Shown here in pieces: positions 1 through 11,021 of a stretch of DNA of 64,000 nt (position 1 is its first letter; each line of letters begins with the position of its first letter). The translations under genes were made by a program, and so were the position numbers. This DNA comes from Hygrophila difformis (taxonomy: Eukaryota; Streptophyta; Magnoliopsida; Lamiales; Acanthaceae), in the NCBI GenBank assembly GCA_030278955.1, contig JAOANR010000008.1, forward strand, positions 40,221,301-40,285,300, in the 5' to 3' direction. Under the pieces are notes generated by a model, which saw only the letters and a list, made by a program, of their open reading frames with translations, searched no databases and was not told where the DNA came from.

Positions 1-951
1 ACAAGTCCCACGCCTTGGGCACTCGCGCACCAGATGGGCTTGATGGCATTGTGGGCAACGGGGTACGACTGTACGACGTATGCCATTTCTCCCATTATAG
101 AAATCCTTATTCTCGTTCCTATCTTGTCCACCGTTATTGCTCCGATTCTTCTTCTCAAATCCTTGCGAGTCCTTGCTCGTCTCCCCATTTTCCTTACGCT
201 TCAGTTGCTGGACTCGATCAATTGCTACAGCTCGATCATAAACCGTCTGCAGGTTCGTGAATTGTCCTACTGCAAGTATCTCCCGGATACTAAGGTTCAG
301 ACCCATCTCGAATTTCTGAGCCTTGTCAGAGTCGGTTGGTACTATCCTCGTAGCAAATCGTACCAATTCCTTAAACCGGGTGTAATACTCCTGCACCGTC
401 CGTCCCTCTTGCTTCAGTGATAAAAATTCTTCGTACATTGCCGCCTTGGTGCTCATGGGGTAGAATCGGTCCCTTAAATCCTCCTTAAGTTTAGTCCACG
501 AATAAGCTTCTTCAGCTTCCTCTAAATTCCTCTGGAGGTCTTGCCACCACTCATCGGCTTCGCCTCCTAAGTAGTAGGTTGCTACTCGTGTCTTTGCCTC
601 ATCAGGACATTTGATAGCATCCAAGAGCTTATCAAATGTACGGATCCACCCCTCTAGTTTGGCGGGATCCTCCTGCCCATCATAACGTGGTGGTTGATAG
701 GGATTCACCAACGCTAGATAGTTGGTTTGGGCTACGGGCGGAGTTACTGCTGCAGGTGTCCTATGCACCTCCGCATTTCCTAATGCTACTAGGAACCCCT
801 CTATCGTTTTTAAACGTGCTTCCATATTATTGGGCGCTTGAGGCACTTGCTCTCCTAGGTTCTGAGGACTTTCACTGTTGTTGGGCGTGTTGGAAAGGTT
901 AGCGTCAGTGCCGTTTGGACTCACCTTCCTTGGTTTCCTCCTAGGCGCCAT
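1..951 (-). CDS. gag polyprotein of a Ty3-type LTR retrotransposon (partial, runs off left edge)
   Basis: The minus strand is open for 317 codons from the ATG at 951-949 to the window edge. The N-terminal ~75 residues are polar and low in complexity. The middle (about residues 85-230) matches the plant retrotransposon gag capsid domain (Retrotrans_gag type): a segment around LEGWIRTFDKLL, then EADEWWQDL, then FYPMSTKAAMYEEFLSLKQ and QEYYTRFKEL. A basic linker follows, then the start of a zinc knuckle of form CX2CX3HX4C (CPQCHQAHLVREC) close to the edge. Gag packages the element RNA in cytoplasmic particles; pol should follow to the left. The ATG lies ~780 bp downstream of the LTR and primer binding site, as expected for the orientation. 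No lesion is visible in the part present. The family assignment is from visible motifs; the exact lineage is not determined. Confidence 0.88.
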   Translation of the reverse strand, partial: MAPRRKPRKVSPNGTDANLSNTPNNSESPQNLGEQVPQAPNNMEARLKTIEGFLVALGNAEVHRTPAAVTPPVAQTNYLALVNPYQPPRYDGQEDPAKLEGWIRTFDKLLDAIKCPDEAKTRVATYYLGGEADEWWQDLQRNLEEAEEAYSWTKLKEDLRDRFYPMSTKAAMYEEFLSLKQEGRTVQEYYTRFKELVRFATRIVPTDSDKAQKFEMGLNLSIREILAVGQFTNLQTVYDRAVAIDRVQQLKRKENGETSKDSQGFEKKNRSNNGGQDRNENKDFYNGRNGIRRTVVPRCPQCHQAHLVRECPRRGTC

Positions 952-1295
952 TTTCTGTTATAACGTGTAGAGTTTAGATAGATCGCTCGAACAAGACGTT
1001 TCGTAAATTTCAAATGTTTCAAATTTTCGGATTTGTTGTTTGGAAATCCAAACAAGATTTTTTTGGAATAAAGAGTGTTTTAATAAAACTTGATCTTTAT
1101 TGTTCCACATGAAGGAGTTCTCGAATTTGTACAAGGGTAGGAATGGCTAAGGTCGAGGATTGTTTTGTTTAGGCGTGCGCTTAGATGAACGCGATCTAAA
1201 ACTAAGGCAGGATCAGTATCTAGTTATTGTTTCTAATTCGATGTCATGCCTCCAGATTATATTGGTGTAACAAGAGATCTAGGTTAAACTTCGCC

Positions 1296-1380
1296 AAGAT
1301 TCTAAGTTCAACTTTACCAAGATTCTAAGTTCAAATTCGCAAAGATTCTAAGTTAAAATTCGCAAAGATTCTAAGTTCAT
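1296..1380. repeat. ~24-bp tandem repeat in retrotransposon leader
   Basis: About three and a half copies of a unit starting aagattctaagtt, separated by ttaccaa or ttcgcaa. It lies between the gag start and the primer binding site. Confidence 0.75.
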
Positions 1381-1586
1381 AGGAGAGATGCAATATGCAA
1401 ACGCAAATGATATTTCCCCCCAATAATAATTTAATGCACCACATATATATATATATATTTTTCCCATGGGTTTTAAAATAAAAATTTCTCCATGGAAATA
1501 ATACTTTAAAATTTAAAATAATAGTCAAAATATTAATAATAGTTTAAAAATAATAATGGTTTAAAAATAATAGTTTAAAAATAGCC

Positions 1587-1726
1587 GGGCTCTGATACCA
1601 CTCTTGGTATCAGATATTTTCTTTAAAATAAATAGCTTTAAAATATTCTGGGCTCTGATACCACTCTTGGTATCAGATATTTTCTTTAAAATAGATAGCT
1701 TTAAAATATTCTGGGCTCTGATACCA
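1587..1726 (-). repeat. 63-bp repeat carrying three copies of the primer binding site
   Basis: The string gggctctgatacca occurs at 1587-1600, 1650-1663 and 1713-1726, an exact 63-bp period. The spacer (ttttctttaaaata-a/g-atagctttaaaatattct) is also repeated nearly perfectly. On the element sense strand each copy reads TGGTATCAGAGCC, the usual initiator-methionine tRNA primer site. In the two LTR-distal copies the motif is followed by its inverted complement (1591-1600 against 1605-1614), giving a perfect 10-bp hairpin with a 4-nt loop. Confidence 0.85.
1714..1726 (-). promoter_or_regulatory. primer binding site (initiator Met-tRNA type)
   Basis: The minus strand reads TGGTATCAGAGCC three bases inside the LTR end (spacer GGG, 1727-1729). 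This is the classical plant LTR-retrotransposon primer site complementary to the 3' end of initiator tRNA-Met. Its placement shows that 1730-4563 is the 5' LTR of an element reading leftward. Confidence 0.88.
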
Positions 1727-2395
1727 CCCTGTAACACCCCGGTTTTTGGTCACCCAGGTCGGGATGTCACCGCCACACCTCCCTAGCAAGACACGGTTTC
1801 TCCGAGCTTGCTAAGGAGATGCAAGGCTATGGTTTTTCAGAATTTAAAACATTCAAACAGCCCATTTGTATATAATTTAAAAATATTACATCAAAGTTGC
1901 AGCGGAAAATAATATTTACATATATATATCGCAGCGGAATTTAAATATAGGGCCAACATGGCCTAATCACGGGTTAAACAGGCCCGTTCATGCAAGATCT
2001 AGTCTAATACAAAATTTAAAATACAATGTAATTCCCCAAACCATGTATGCATATGATGATGCATATTCTTCAGCTCTGAAAGAAACAAGGGAAAAATACG
2101 GTTTTGGTCAGCACTACGTGCTGAGTAAGTTAACACATACAAGATTATGAGGTTTCAAAGCCTTTATTTAAATTTAAAAACATGTGCATAATATCCATGA
2201 TTTGATTTATCCAACTAATCATAATTTAATTGCGTATTTTAAAAGACAAGGGTTTCCATAAGATCATAATTCAACAACATGATAAAATAATCGCAAGACA
2301 TAATTTAAAGGCATAATTTAAATAAGGAAAATGCTAAAGTATTTCATGATTTCACTATCCCTCTTTTATTCGATATAATCTAGTATAATTTATTC

Positions 2396-2780
2396 TTGGG
2401 GAATCGAACCCGCAAGAAAACAAACAATCGCCCTTGGGGAATCGAACCCGCAAGAACTCACATACATCCTAGGGAATCGAACCCGTAGGAATCAACACAT
2501 ATTCTGGGGAATCGAACCCGCAGAAAGACACACCCTGGGGAATCGAACCCGCAAGGTTTGACACGGACATCCTGGGGAATCGAACCCGCAGGAGAACATA
2601 CAATCGCCCTTGGGGAATCGAACCCGCAAGAACTCAAACACACCCTGGGGAATCGAACCCGCAAGGTTTGACACAGACATCCTGGGGAATCGAACCTGCA
2701 GGAGAACATACAATCGCCCTTGGGGAATCGAACCCGCAAGAACTCAAACACACCCTGGGGAATCGAACCCGCAGGTCAAA
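2396..2780 (-). repeat. minisatellite of ~11 units with a tRNA T-arm / B-box-like core
   Basis: Eleven units of 29-38 bp share the core ggggaatcgaacccgca. Units 5-7 are repeated as units 8-10, so there is a higher-order period of about 110 bp. On the sense strand of the retrotransposon the core reads GGTTCGATTCC, a perfect match to the RNA polymerase III B-box / tRNA T-loop consensus. No matching A-box or complete tRNA fold is seen. The array lies ~1.2 kb downstream of the predicted LTR TATA box. Confidence 0.85.
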
Positions 2781-3991
2781 CAAGTTTCGCAAATTTCACG
2801 AGTTTCATCAAGAGTTCAAGATTTGACTCGGTCAACCACAGTTTAATCTAAAATGCGTCTAAAATCAGATTTAATTTCAAAAATTCCGAAATTTCGCGTC
2901 TGACTCCAAAACGTCAAGATCTACAACTTTCGTGTTTTAACTTTTTCAATCCGAGATACCTAAATAGGTCAAAAACACTAATTTTCACAGAAGTATAAAT
3001 CTGTCCGAATTTCCTAGGTCACAGTTTAGAGATTTCGAATTCTACCATAGCAAATCAACTCCAAAATTAACGAAATTTGACAGAGATCATCTTAAGACAT
3101 ATATCTACAAGTTTCATGTTTAGCAAAAGATCTAATTCATCCTATTTCTATTGTCAAAAACGCCAACAAGTTCGGGCCAGGAATCTGTCAAGATTTCAAG
3201 ATCCACATCCTAGCAGTTCGGTTTCGGGTGGATTTCATATATCAAATTATCACGAAAAATTCTGAAAATTTACGGAGGTGTTCTTAACGCATAGATCTAC
3301 AACTCTTATGTTCAACGCTAAGCCTAGATCGGTCTAGATCCAAGGTAGAAATCACCAACAAGTTCGAACTAAAGTTCTGTCACCGTTTCAAGATCTAAAC
3401 TCAAGACAGGTCTGTTTGTGGTCGTTTTCGGATATCAAAACACGATGAAAAATTATGAAAATTTTACAGTACATAGATCTATGTCTTAGGAACGTTTTTC
3501 GTGTTTTAAGTTTTTCCGTTTGAAGTCGTTTAAAGGTTCGGAAAAATTAGACAAAACTGTTGCGCCGTTAAAAATCACATATGGACAGATTTACGAAAGA
3601 TTTGCTCAAGTTTCTAGATTTGAATATTTTTACTACTCCCAAAACCGTGTAAGCGTTAACTTACTGATTTACGGATGTCTCGGCTCGATGATTCGGAGGC
3701 GTGGCTTCCACGTTCTTCGTTCTCCCTCCGAGATCCTTCGTTTTTCCTCAACGCGTCCGGATCGGGGTTTAGAATAGGAAAGAGATTTAATTAGGATTCG
3801 TTTTCGAATCTTGAATGGAAAAGAATGGACAAGAATGGTTCGAATCTTACCCCGATGATCGAAGACTCCTAATTTTCGTCCAAGTCAGTCCCTTGATTCG
3901 GTTTTGTGCCTCCGACGACTCCGGAATTAGGGTTTTTTGTGTAGAGAGATTTCGTAGGGTTTTGTAAAGATGTTCGGGGCTCCCAAGGGGG

Positions 3992-4002
3992 TTTATTTAT
4001 AG
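3992..4002 (-). promoter_or_regulatory. TATA box of the LTR promoter
   Basis: The minus strand reads CTATAAATAAA followed about 30 bp later by a pyrimidine/purine-mixed leader with no competing TATA. The position in the LTR and the orientation toward gag make it the likely retrotransposon promoter. Confidence 0.6.
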
Positions 4003-4563
4003 ATATTTAAGACCTAGGGCGTCCAAGATCTGACCCCAAGCGTCTTGAGTCGAGATATGTTCAACCGAAAGTCGAAAAATCCGCGTCTGGGCGAGAAAAT
4101 CGCGGAACGGCCGCAACTGCCAAGTGGCGCGCTCTTGGCGCGGTGAACCCCTAAAGACCGCGCGGCGACCGCGCCGTCCTGGCCTGGACTTCGGTCTGGG
4201 CCGGGTCGTGCGATCCGTCGGGCGTTTCCTCCTCTCTTTCGGACTTCTATCCCTCTATGTTCCCGGATTCGGATTTCCGGGGTATCTTCGGGCTCCGATT
4301 TCCTATCTTAATTTTATTCGGACCTAAATTTATGTTTGGACTCGAGTTATTGAGTCCATCGATGTCGGGTCCCCGTGTAACCGTTTATTCAATTAAATTG
4401 TCTCCGGCTTCCCGGGTTCTTGGAATTTTGATTCCTTTTTAATTTAAATTTCATTTCTCATCTTTTATGATTCTTTATCCCTTTATCATGTTTATTATAT
4501 TTATTTATTTATTTATTTTATTTATTGCATTTATTTTATGTTGGAAAACTCTCGGGTATTACA

Positions 4564-5790
4564 AGGAGTCTGCCCTCCGGTGGCGCGGCCGCCCGATCGA
4601 TCAGGTGATATTGTTTCTATTACTTTGGAAAGCAATTCATTGATGAAAGACTCAAGCTTTTTTCAAACTTTGTGATTATTAGGGTTTTCCTTGATCAAGG
4701 GCAGCAGCCTTTGTCACACGCCAACCTGGAAGGCCTATTAAGTAAGATGTGGAACACCTCCTTATTTATCATTCCTCTTGGTAGGGGTTACTACAATGTA
4801 CTCATTGAAGATGCAACTTTGCGAGAGGATCTGCTGCAGACAAAATTTTTTACTTTCAATCACGGCCGCATCAAGGTGCAACCCTGGGTTCCGAATTTCA
4901 ATCCTTATAAGGTGAAGTCTTCGTTAGCTCAGGTGTGGGTTAGAATTTATGAACTCCCGTTCGAATTGTGGCACAAAATAATTATCAAAAGCATATCCGA
5001 TGTGGTGGGAAGTGTTATCCGAATAGATGAGCGCGCGCTCGATGGCTCGCTCGGACATTTTATTCGTGTCTTGGTGGAAGTTGATGTCTTGGAAAGTCTG
5101 CCGCAGACTGTCAAATTGGCTCTCCCAGATTCATTCATTCACGTCTCTCTGTCTTACGAGAACGTCCCGGTCTTTTGCACTTCATGCCGCACTATGGGCC
5201 ATCTTCCGCAGGACTGTAGAAAGAAGAATTCTAAGGCCAAGAAGCCTGCCAATGACACAACTGATCCAGAAGCTGGCTATACCGTTCCTAAGAGAGCGTG
5301 GAAACCACGGAATGCTGTGCCACTCTCATGTGCAGAGCCAGTTAAGGATGACTCTAATCAATTCGGGGTACTTCAGGAGACTGATGATGTCCCTATTTCT
5401 GATGATGGCAGCACTCATTTGGATGACACTACTGGCATTGATCCTTCTAATGCGGGCACTAGCAACCTTCATCTGGCGGAGGATGACTTGCAGTTAGCAC
5501 TAGTCTCGGATATATGTAGTTCGGCGCTTCCAGCTGCTAGCGTCGTGACTCCCCCCTGTGATAATAATCCCTCATCCCATATCATACCTTCTCGTAGTGA
5601 TACTGGCGACAAGGATGCTGATATTGTCCCTCCGCATTATCGCCTAGAGGGGCCTGTTACTAGGTCTCGTGGTCAGCAAATTAACATTATCCCTCCCTCT
5701 ACTGCAGCTTCTAAACTGATGCAGCTCGCTGCGGCCAAGCAGTGGGATGATTTGCCGCCCAAGCATGGCAAGGGCCGGCGTAAAAAATGA
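4564..5790 (+). pseudogene. LINE A ORF1 (DUF4283 and zinc-knuckle RNA-binding protein), broken
   Basis: The long open part, from about 4609, ends with TGA at 5788-5790. Taking 4672 as residue 1, the first ~140 residues match the plant LINE DUF4283 domain. A zinc knuckle follows with C169, C172, H177, C182 (CX2CX4HX4C), then a low-complexity acidic and polar tail with a basic C-terminus. ORF1 proteins of LINEs bind the element RNA. Upstream, residues that look like the natural N-terminus (GVCPPVARPP..., 4565 onward) lie in another frame that stops at 4673-4675, so a frameshift near 4640-4675 seems likely. The N-terminus is then cut by the LTR at 4563. The stop codon overlaps the ORF2 start (ATGA at 5787-5790). 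Confidence 0.82.
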
Positions 5791-8700
5791 GAGTCCTATT
5801 TTGGAATATCCGTGGGATTGGAAATCAGCCGTCCCAGATCGCGCTTAAAGAGATGTGTTACCGGCATCAGCCGTATTGGGTTGCCCTTGCGGAACCCAAA
5901 ATTCTACTTACTGATATCAATGACTACTTCTGGAAAAACATATCCTTACAACTTGCTGGAGTTAATTATCGGACCAATCAGAGACCGAACATTTGGGTTT
6001 TCTACAATGCGACCTTTATTTCCAAGGTCAGACAGGTTTTCCTTTCGGATTAAATAATTATTTTTGATTTTGAATTCCGCAATACTGAATACAGATTTGG
6101 TTTCGTTCATGCTCATTCTGATCACTCCCTCCGCTCTGCCCTTTGGTTGGATGTTGCGGCTCATTTACACACCAACATGTTGGTTATGGGAGATTTTAAT
6201 ACTACCTTGGGGGCGCATGAAAGGTTGAATAGCTCGAGTTCTTCTGCTCGGAGCTCCACTGCCTTCCTCGAATTCCTGAATTCTACTAGCCTCAATGATA
6301 TCAATCTGCAGGGTCATAAATTCACCTGGTATAAACGATCGCGCTCCCGCAACATTCAAGCTTCTAGGATTGATCGGGCTATTGTCTCTGATGGTTTTTT
6401 GGCGCTTTGGGACAACGTTTCTCTCTTAACTCTTGCCCGGCATAACTCGGATCATACTCCACTTTTCTTGAAAGGTAGCTCCAACGCCTCCTCTCCTAGG
6501 CCGTTCCGTTTTCAATCCATGTGGCTCTCGGACACTAGTTTCTTCGTCATGGCTGAAACTTCCTGGCATGTTAACATCATTGGCGCTAATCCGATCAATA
6601 TTTTTGCTGCGAAAATTAAACGTCTCAAGTCTGCGATCAAGTCTTGGAATGCGGCTTCTTTTGGTAATATTTTTGCCGAGGTGGATATGGCTTTTGAACA
6701 GCTTCAGGCGATCCAACATCGTCTGGACGTTGAGGGTGACAGTGATACTACCTTTTGTGAAGAGGTGGATGCTCTTATTCATCTTAACTCCAAGTTGCGG
6801 GCGAAATACGACTTTTTCTCCCAAAAGAACAGGACATCTTGGCTGCAAGATGGAGATCGGAATACAGACTTCTTCCACAAGTTCCAAAGGATGAAACGCT
6901 CCAAATATAATATTTCTTCCATGATGATCGGAGACAGCCTTTCTGAGAATGCGGATGACATTGCGGATCACATAATTAACTATTATAAGACCTTATTTCA
7001 GGCCCTCCCAGACTTCTCAGCCTTAGACTTCATTGCTCCAATAATATCGGCTGAAGAGAATTTACTCCTCACTCGTCTGCCAGATATGGAAGAGGTGCAC
7101 AGGGCGGTGTTGGCTCTCTCGGCAGACAGCTCGCCTGGTCCGGATGGCTTCGGTGGCATTTTCTATCACAAATGTTGGTCGTTCATTCACCAGGATCTCT
7201 ACAAGGCAGTTCAATATTTTTTCGCTCAGTGTCATATGCCCGTGGGGATCAACAACAACTTTATTGTTCTCATTCCCAAAAAAGATGGTGCGGTCCGAAT
7301 TGAAGACTTCAGGCCGATCAACCTCTGCAACTTTTTCTTCAAGGTTATTACTCGTATTATTTCCGATCGGCTCGGGCCCCTCCTTGGTAAATATCTCAGT
7401 CCGCTCCAATTTGGTTTCATCCCCGGTCGTAATATTCATCAATGTATTGCCATTGCATCCGAATGCTTTAACTGCCTCAGCCGCTCCAAAAAGGGAGGAA
7501 TTGCCCTCAAAATTGACATTACGAAAGCTTTTGACACCGTGCGTTGGGATTTTCTATTGACTGCGGCTCGTCGCATGGGCTTCAGCTCTCAATTCTGTGC
7601 TATGCTACAATCCATTCTTTCATCCGCTAAAGTCTCGGTGCTCATCAATGGTTCGCCTCGGGGTTTTTTCTCTTGCGGCCGTGGTGTCCGCCAAGGAGAT
7701 CCCTTATCTCCTCTCCTATTTTGCTTGGCGGAGGAAGTGCTTGCCCTTTGGCTTAATCGCTGCGTTTCCAATGGTGACATTCAGCTCGCTTTTGCTAGTC
7801 GTTCCTGTCGTCTTCCTCCCTTTCTCTTTTATGCGGATGATATTGTCCTCTTCTGCAAAGGTGACAATAGTTCCATCGACACCATTCATGACGTGCTTGA
7901 TAAATATGCTGCGGTTTCTGGCCAAGTTCATAGCCCTGCCAAATCTCGCTTTTATTTCGGGAAGTTTGTCAACAACACCCTCAAGCGGCGTGTTCTGGCG
8001 GATTATGGCATTCCTGCTGGGCGTTTTCCGTTCAAATATCTAGGTTGTCCCATCTTCATGGGCTCGCCTAAAAGCCAGTACTTCCAGGCGTACACTGACT
8101 CGATTCTCCAGAAGTTCAGCCGTTGGAAGGGCAATTCTTTGTCCATGGCAGGTCGCATTTGCTTGGTGAATCATGTCATCATTGCTTCCACGGTGCATTC
8201 GATGATGGTTTACAGATGGCCCCGCCCTCAAATTAATCGTATAGAAGCTGCCTGCCGGAATTTTATTTGGTCTGGTGATATTTCTAAAATCCATCATTTC
8301 ACTGTAGGCTGGAAACGAATTTGTTGTCCTACTTCGGAAGGGGGACTTGGCATTCGTTCTATTCGTTCGGCGAATGAAGCTTATATTATGAAGCTTGCTT
8401 GGGATATTCTTCAGGGCCACCCGTCGCTAGGTTTTCTGAAAGACAGATGGTTTATTAATGGCATTCCCCGGACTTCTTATTTATCATCTTCCATTCGCTC
8501 TCCCTGCCTGGGACATGCCAAGCGCCTTATGGAGGATGAGGCTTGGATTGTTGGCTTCCGTTCCCATGTGAGGTTCTGGCTTGATAATTGGGCGGGTTGC
8601 ATTATTGCGGACGTCCTGGAGATCCCTGCGGCCATTCGAGATTTTTTTGTTCAACCTATTAGCGATTATTTCTTCAATGGCGAATGGCACTTCACGGCTA

Positions 8701-9914
8701 ATTTTGTTGGCAATTTCCCGGACCTTATTCAAGCTATTCTGGATGTCCGTATTCCTCCTAGCTTGGCTGACCAAAGGGTCTGGACTAAAACATCTCATGG
8801 CAAGATCTCCTCCCAGATAGCTTACAGACACTTGCGGCCCTCCTTCCCGGTGACGTCCTGGGGATACTGGATTTGGGATAATTTCATTCCCCGTCGTCGT
8901 TCTATAGTGGTATGGAAAATTATCAGGGGGGTTATCCTCACTTGGGAGGTCCTGCGATCAAATGGGATTGTTGGTCCTTCGATTTGCTATTTGTGCCGTG
9001 CTGCCGAAGAAACTATTGACCATCTGTTCCTCAAGTGCGAGGTTTCTTCTAAAGTCTTGCTTCACTTTGTTCAGGCTTTTGGGTATCACAATCGGCTCCA
9101 TGTCCAGGATAGCTTCATGGAATTTTTGTTACAGTGCATGGCTATCCCGGCCAGTAAACAGGTCCATTCGCTTTGGAGGTTGTTCGTCGTTACTTATACC
9201 TGGCTTGTCTGGACTACCCGGAACACGATCCTCCATGGTGATGATTTTTATTCTGGATGTACCATTCGGACGTCCAACCTCATGGCGACTGTAATGGCAT
9301 TGATGAAAGAAGCGGATCACCTTCACTTGGGCAGTATGCACAATTCATTGGATGACCTACGAATTATTAAGTTTTTTGGACTTCGCGTCTCTGTGGGGAA
9401 AGCACCGAAGATTACTAGTGTTCGATGGCAACCACCTCTCCCGGACTGGACTAAATGCAATGTTGACGGCCATGCCTCGGGCTCCCCTGGCGTGATCTCC
9501 GGCGGTGGGATCTTTCGCAACTCCAGAGGCTTTGTCAAGGGATGTTTCTCGGGCGGTTATGGACTTGGCTATGCTTTTGAAGCGGAGCTCATCACAGCTT
9601 GCAGGGACATCGAGCTGGCATACTCCCTCGGCTGGTTCAACCTCTGGATGGAAACGGACTCGACCTATGTAGTGCATGCTCTCACGCATCCCACCTCCGA
9701 CGTTCCCTGGCGACTTCGTGGACTTTGGCAGACGGCTTTGGACATCATTGAACATATTAATTTTCGCATTTCCCACATATTTCGGGAGGGCAATGCTGCA
9801 GCTGACGCTCTCACCTCTATTGGCGGGGACTTCACATGGTACACCACAGCTCCTCCGCTTCTGAATAAGCATCTGTTTCATGATATGCACTCTGAGTACT
9901 TTCGTTCTCACTAG
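5787..9914 (+). pseudogene. LINE A ORF2 (endonuclease, reverse transcriptase, RNase H) with one in-frame stop
   Basis: One reading frame runs from ATG 5787 to the stop at 9912-9914, 1375 codons, interrupted only by TAA at 6051-6053 (codon 89). Domains in order: APE-type endonuclease (FWNIRGIG near residue 6, AEPK, MGDFNT after the stop, NSDHTPL); reverse transcriptase (SPGPDGFGG, DITKAFD, GVRQGDPLSP, FYADDIVLF with the catalytic YADD near residue 682); zf-RVT (WKIIRG... CYLC... DHLFLKC); and C-terminal RNase H (NVDGHAS, AFEAELITA, METDS, NAAADALTS), which keeps all the acidic residues. The protein would nick target DNA and copy the RNA in place. Length is normal for plant L1 ORF2. Apart from the stop I see no frameshift, so the copy is young or was recently active. 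Confidence 0.9.
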
Positions 9915-10192
9915 ATTTTATGTGATCATGTACGGTGGTTTTTTTCTCCTTTTCTGCTTTGGTACTCTTTTTCCCTTTCATGGGTTTTCCCCATTCGGGT
10001 TTTACCATGAAGGGGTTTTAACGAGGCCGGCGGGGAGATATTTGGGCACTTGCCCGCCTACCTTTTTGGCCTTGGTCACTGGCCATTTTCTTTCACCACT
10101 GTGTTTTTTGGTGGCTTGACTCATTTGGCTTCTTTCTCTGTCTGTTTTCTTTTTTCTATAATATATTATCACTTATTGATCAAATTAATATT

Positions 10193-10431
10193 CTCCCCCG
10201 TCCCATTTAATTTGTCCTGTTTCACTTCTGCAAAACGGTTAATAGCTCAAAATATGTACAATGAAAAATTATACAAACTATATATTATAAAACTATATGA
10301 TCATACGATTCTAACAAGACCCAACTTGACTATTTTTTTCCAAGTATATACTTACAATAAAATTAAGTCAAAGTTGTACAATGAACAGTGTAAAAAAATC
10401 AAACATGACGAGTGTAGTGGGACGGAGGGAG
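10193..10431. mobile_element. Stowaway-like MITE (family 1)
   Basis: The left end CTCCCCCGTCCC and the right end GGGACGGAGGGAG are inverted; the right end is followed by TA. Internal sequence (for example gaacagtgt, ccaacttgactattttttt) is shared with the MITEs at 15717 and 24589. Non-autonomous Tc1/mariner-related element. Confidence 0.8.
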
Positions 10432-10440
10432 TACTATATA

Positions 10441-10715
10441 CTTCCTCCATTTTCTTTAAGTGTATCGTTTCTCCTCTGCACGTATACTAATGTACATTTT
10501 AACTATTAATAACTCAAATTTGGTATAAGTAAAAATTCTAAAACTTTGATATTTAAAAACTACTCACAAGATTAAACGAATCCAACAAGATCCCACTTGA
10601 TTATATATTTTCATATAAACTATAATAAAAATAGAAGTCAAAGGGGTACAATAAACAATAAAAACAAAAAAAAAAACAAAAAACAAAACGTTAAACTTTA
10701 AAAAAACGGAGGAAA
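10441..10715. mobile_element. Stowaway-like MITE, diverged family 1 copy
   Basis: Ends CTTCCTCCATT and acGGAGGAAA are inverted and flanked by TA on both sides. The interior follows the family 1 order (aagtaaaaattct, aacgaatccaacaagatcccacttga) but is more mutated. Confidence 0.65.
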
Positions 10716-10751
10716 TATAAAGTTATATGGAGTATAATTTTTAAGCTAATG

Positions 10752-11021
10752 CTCCCTCCTTTTTGTTTTAATAGCCCCATTTGATTTTTGTTCACTGTAT
10801 CAGGCACACACTTTTTAATTTAAAATTTTATCATGGTTTACAAGTTAAAATATAGCCAAGTGGAATTTTGTTGGATTCATTTCGTCGTGTAGTTTTTAAA
10901 TATCAAATTGTTTTAAAATTTTTACTCATACCGAACTTGAGTTATTAATGGTTTAAAATATACATTCGACTGCGTGCAATATGAATCCGTAGAAAATTGA
11001 AAAAGAACGGAACGTAGGAAG
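10752..11021. mobile_element. Stowaway-like MITE, diverged family 1 copy in inverse orientation
   Basis: Left end CTCCCTCCTTTTTG and right end aacGGAACGTAGGAAG are degenerate inverted ends. The interior (cactgtatcag..., ttgttggattcatttcgtcgtgt) reads as the reverse of the neighbouring family 1 elements. No clean TA duplication remains. Confidence 0.55.

Larger units (their letters stand above)
952..1729 (-). other. untranslated leader of the LTR retrotransposon
   Basis: This AT-rich stretch lies between the LTR and the gag start and has no coding potential. It contains a ~24-bp tandem repeat (1296-1380), AT-rich 'tttaaaaataa' repeats near 1500-1580, and the 63-bp primer-binding-site repeat at 1587-1726. 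Confidence 0.7.
1730..4563 (-). mobile_element. 5' LTR of the Ty3-type retrotransposon (2834 bp)
   Basis: The LTR runs from TGTAACACCC (1730-1739) to GGGTATTACA (4554-4563), short inverted ends with the TG...CA termini of LTRs. The primer binding site sits just outside its left end and coding sequence follows to the left, so this is the 5' LTR of a left-facing element. It contains a T-arm-like minisatellite (2396-2780), diverged ~190-bp repeats that each contain a 'gatctacaa...' string (about 2900-3520), a TATA box (3992-4002, minus) and a GC-rich segment near 4090-4230. It interrupts LINE A at 4563/4564. The partner LTR and target duplication are outside the window. Confidence 0.85.
4564..10190 (+). 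mobile_element. LINE A: plant L1-type retrotransposon, 5' end cut by the LTR insertion
   Basis: It contains ORF1 with a DUF4283-type domain and zinc knuckle, and ORF2 with endonuclease, reverse transcriptase, zf-RVT and RNase H domains. A ~275-bp 3' UTR contains the 'gggttttaacgaggccggcgggga' type string often seen in plant LINE tails. The 5' end is not in the window because the LTR element inserted in ORF1. The 3' boundary near 10190 is approximate: no clear poly(A) and no target duplication can be checked. Confidence 0.88.

Noticed and set aside
2396..2780. Regular repeat array considered as CRISPR
   Set aside because: Eukaryotic context, unequal unit lengths, spacers that are themselves repeated, and location inside an LTR; it is a minisatellite.
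2396..2780. Possible tRNA genes because of the B-box-like cores
   Set aside because: No A-box, D-arm, anticodon arm or acceptor stem pairing can be assembled around the cores.
6426..6971. Long antisense frames within LINE A ORF2 and similar ones in LINE B
   Set aside because: Shadows of the ORF2 coding frame with no recognisable motifs.
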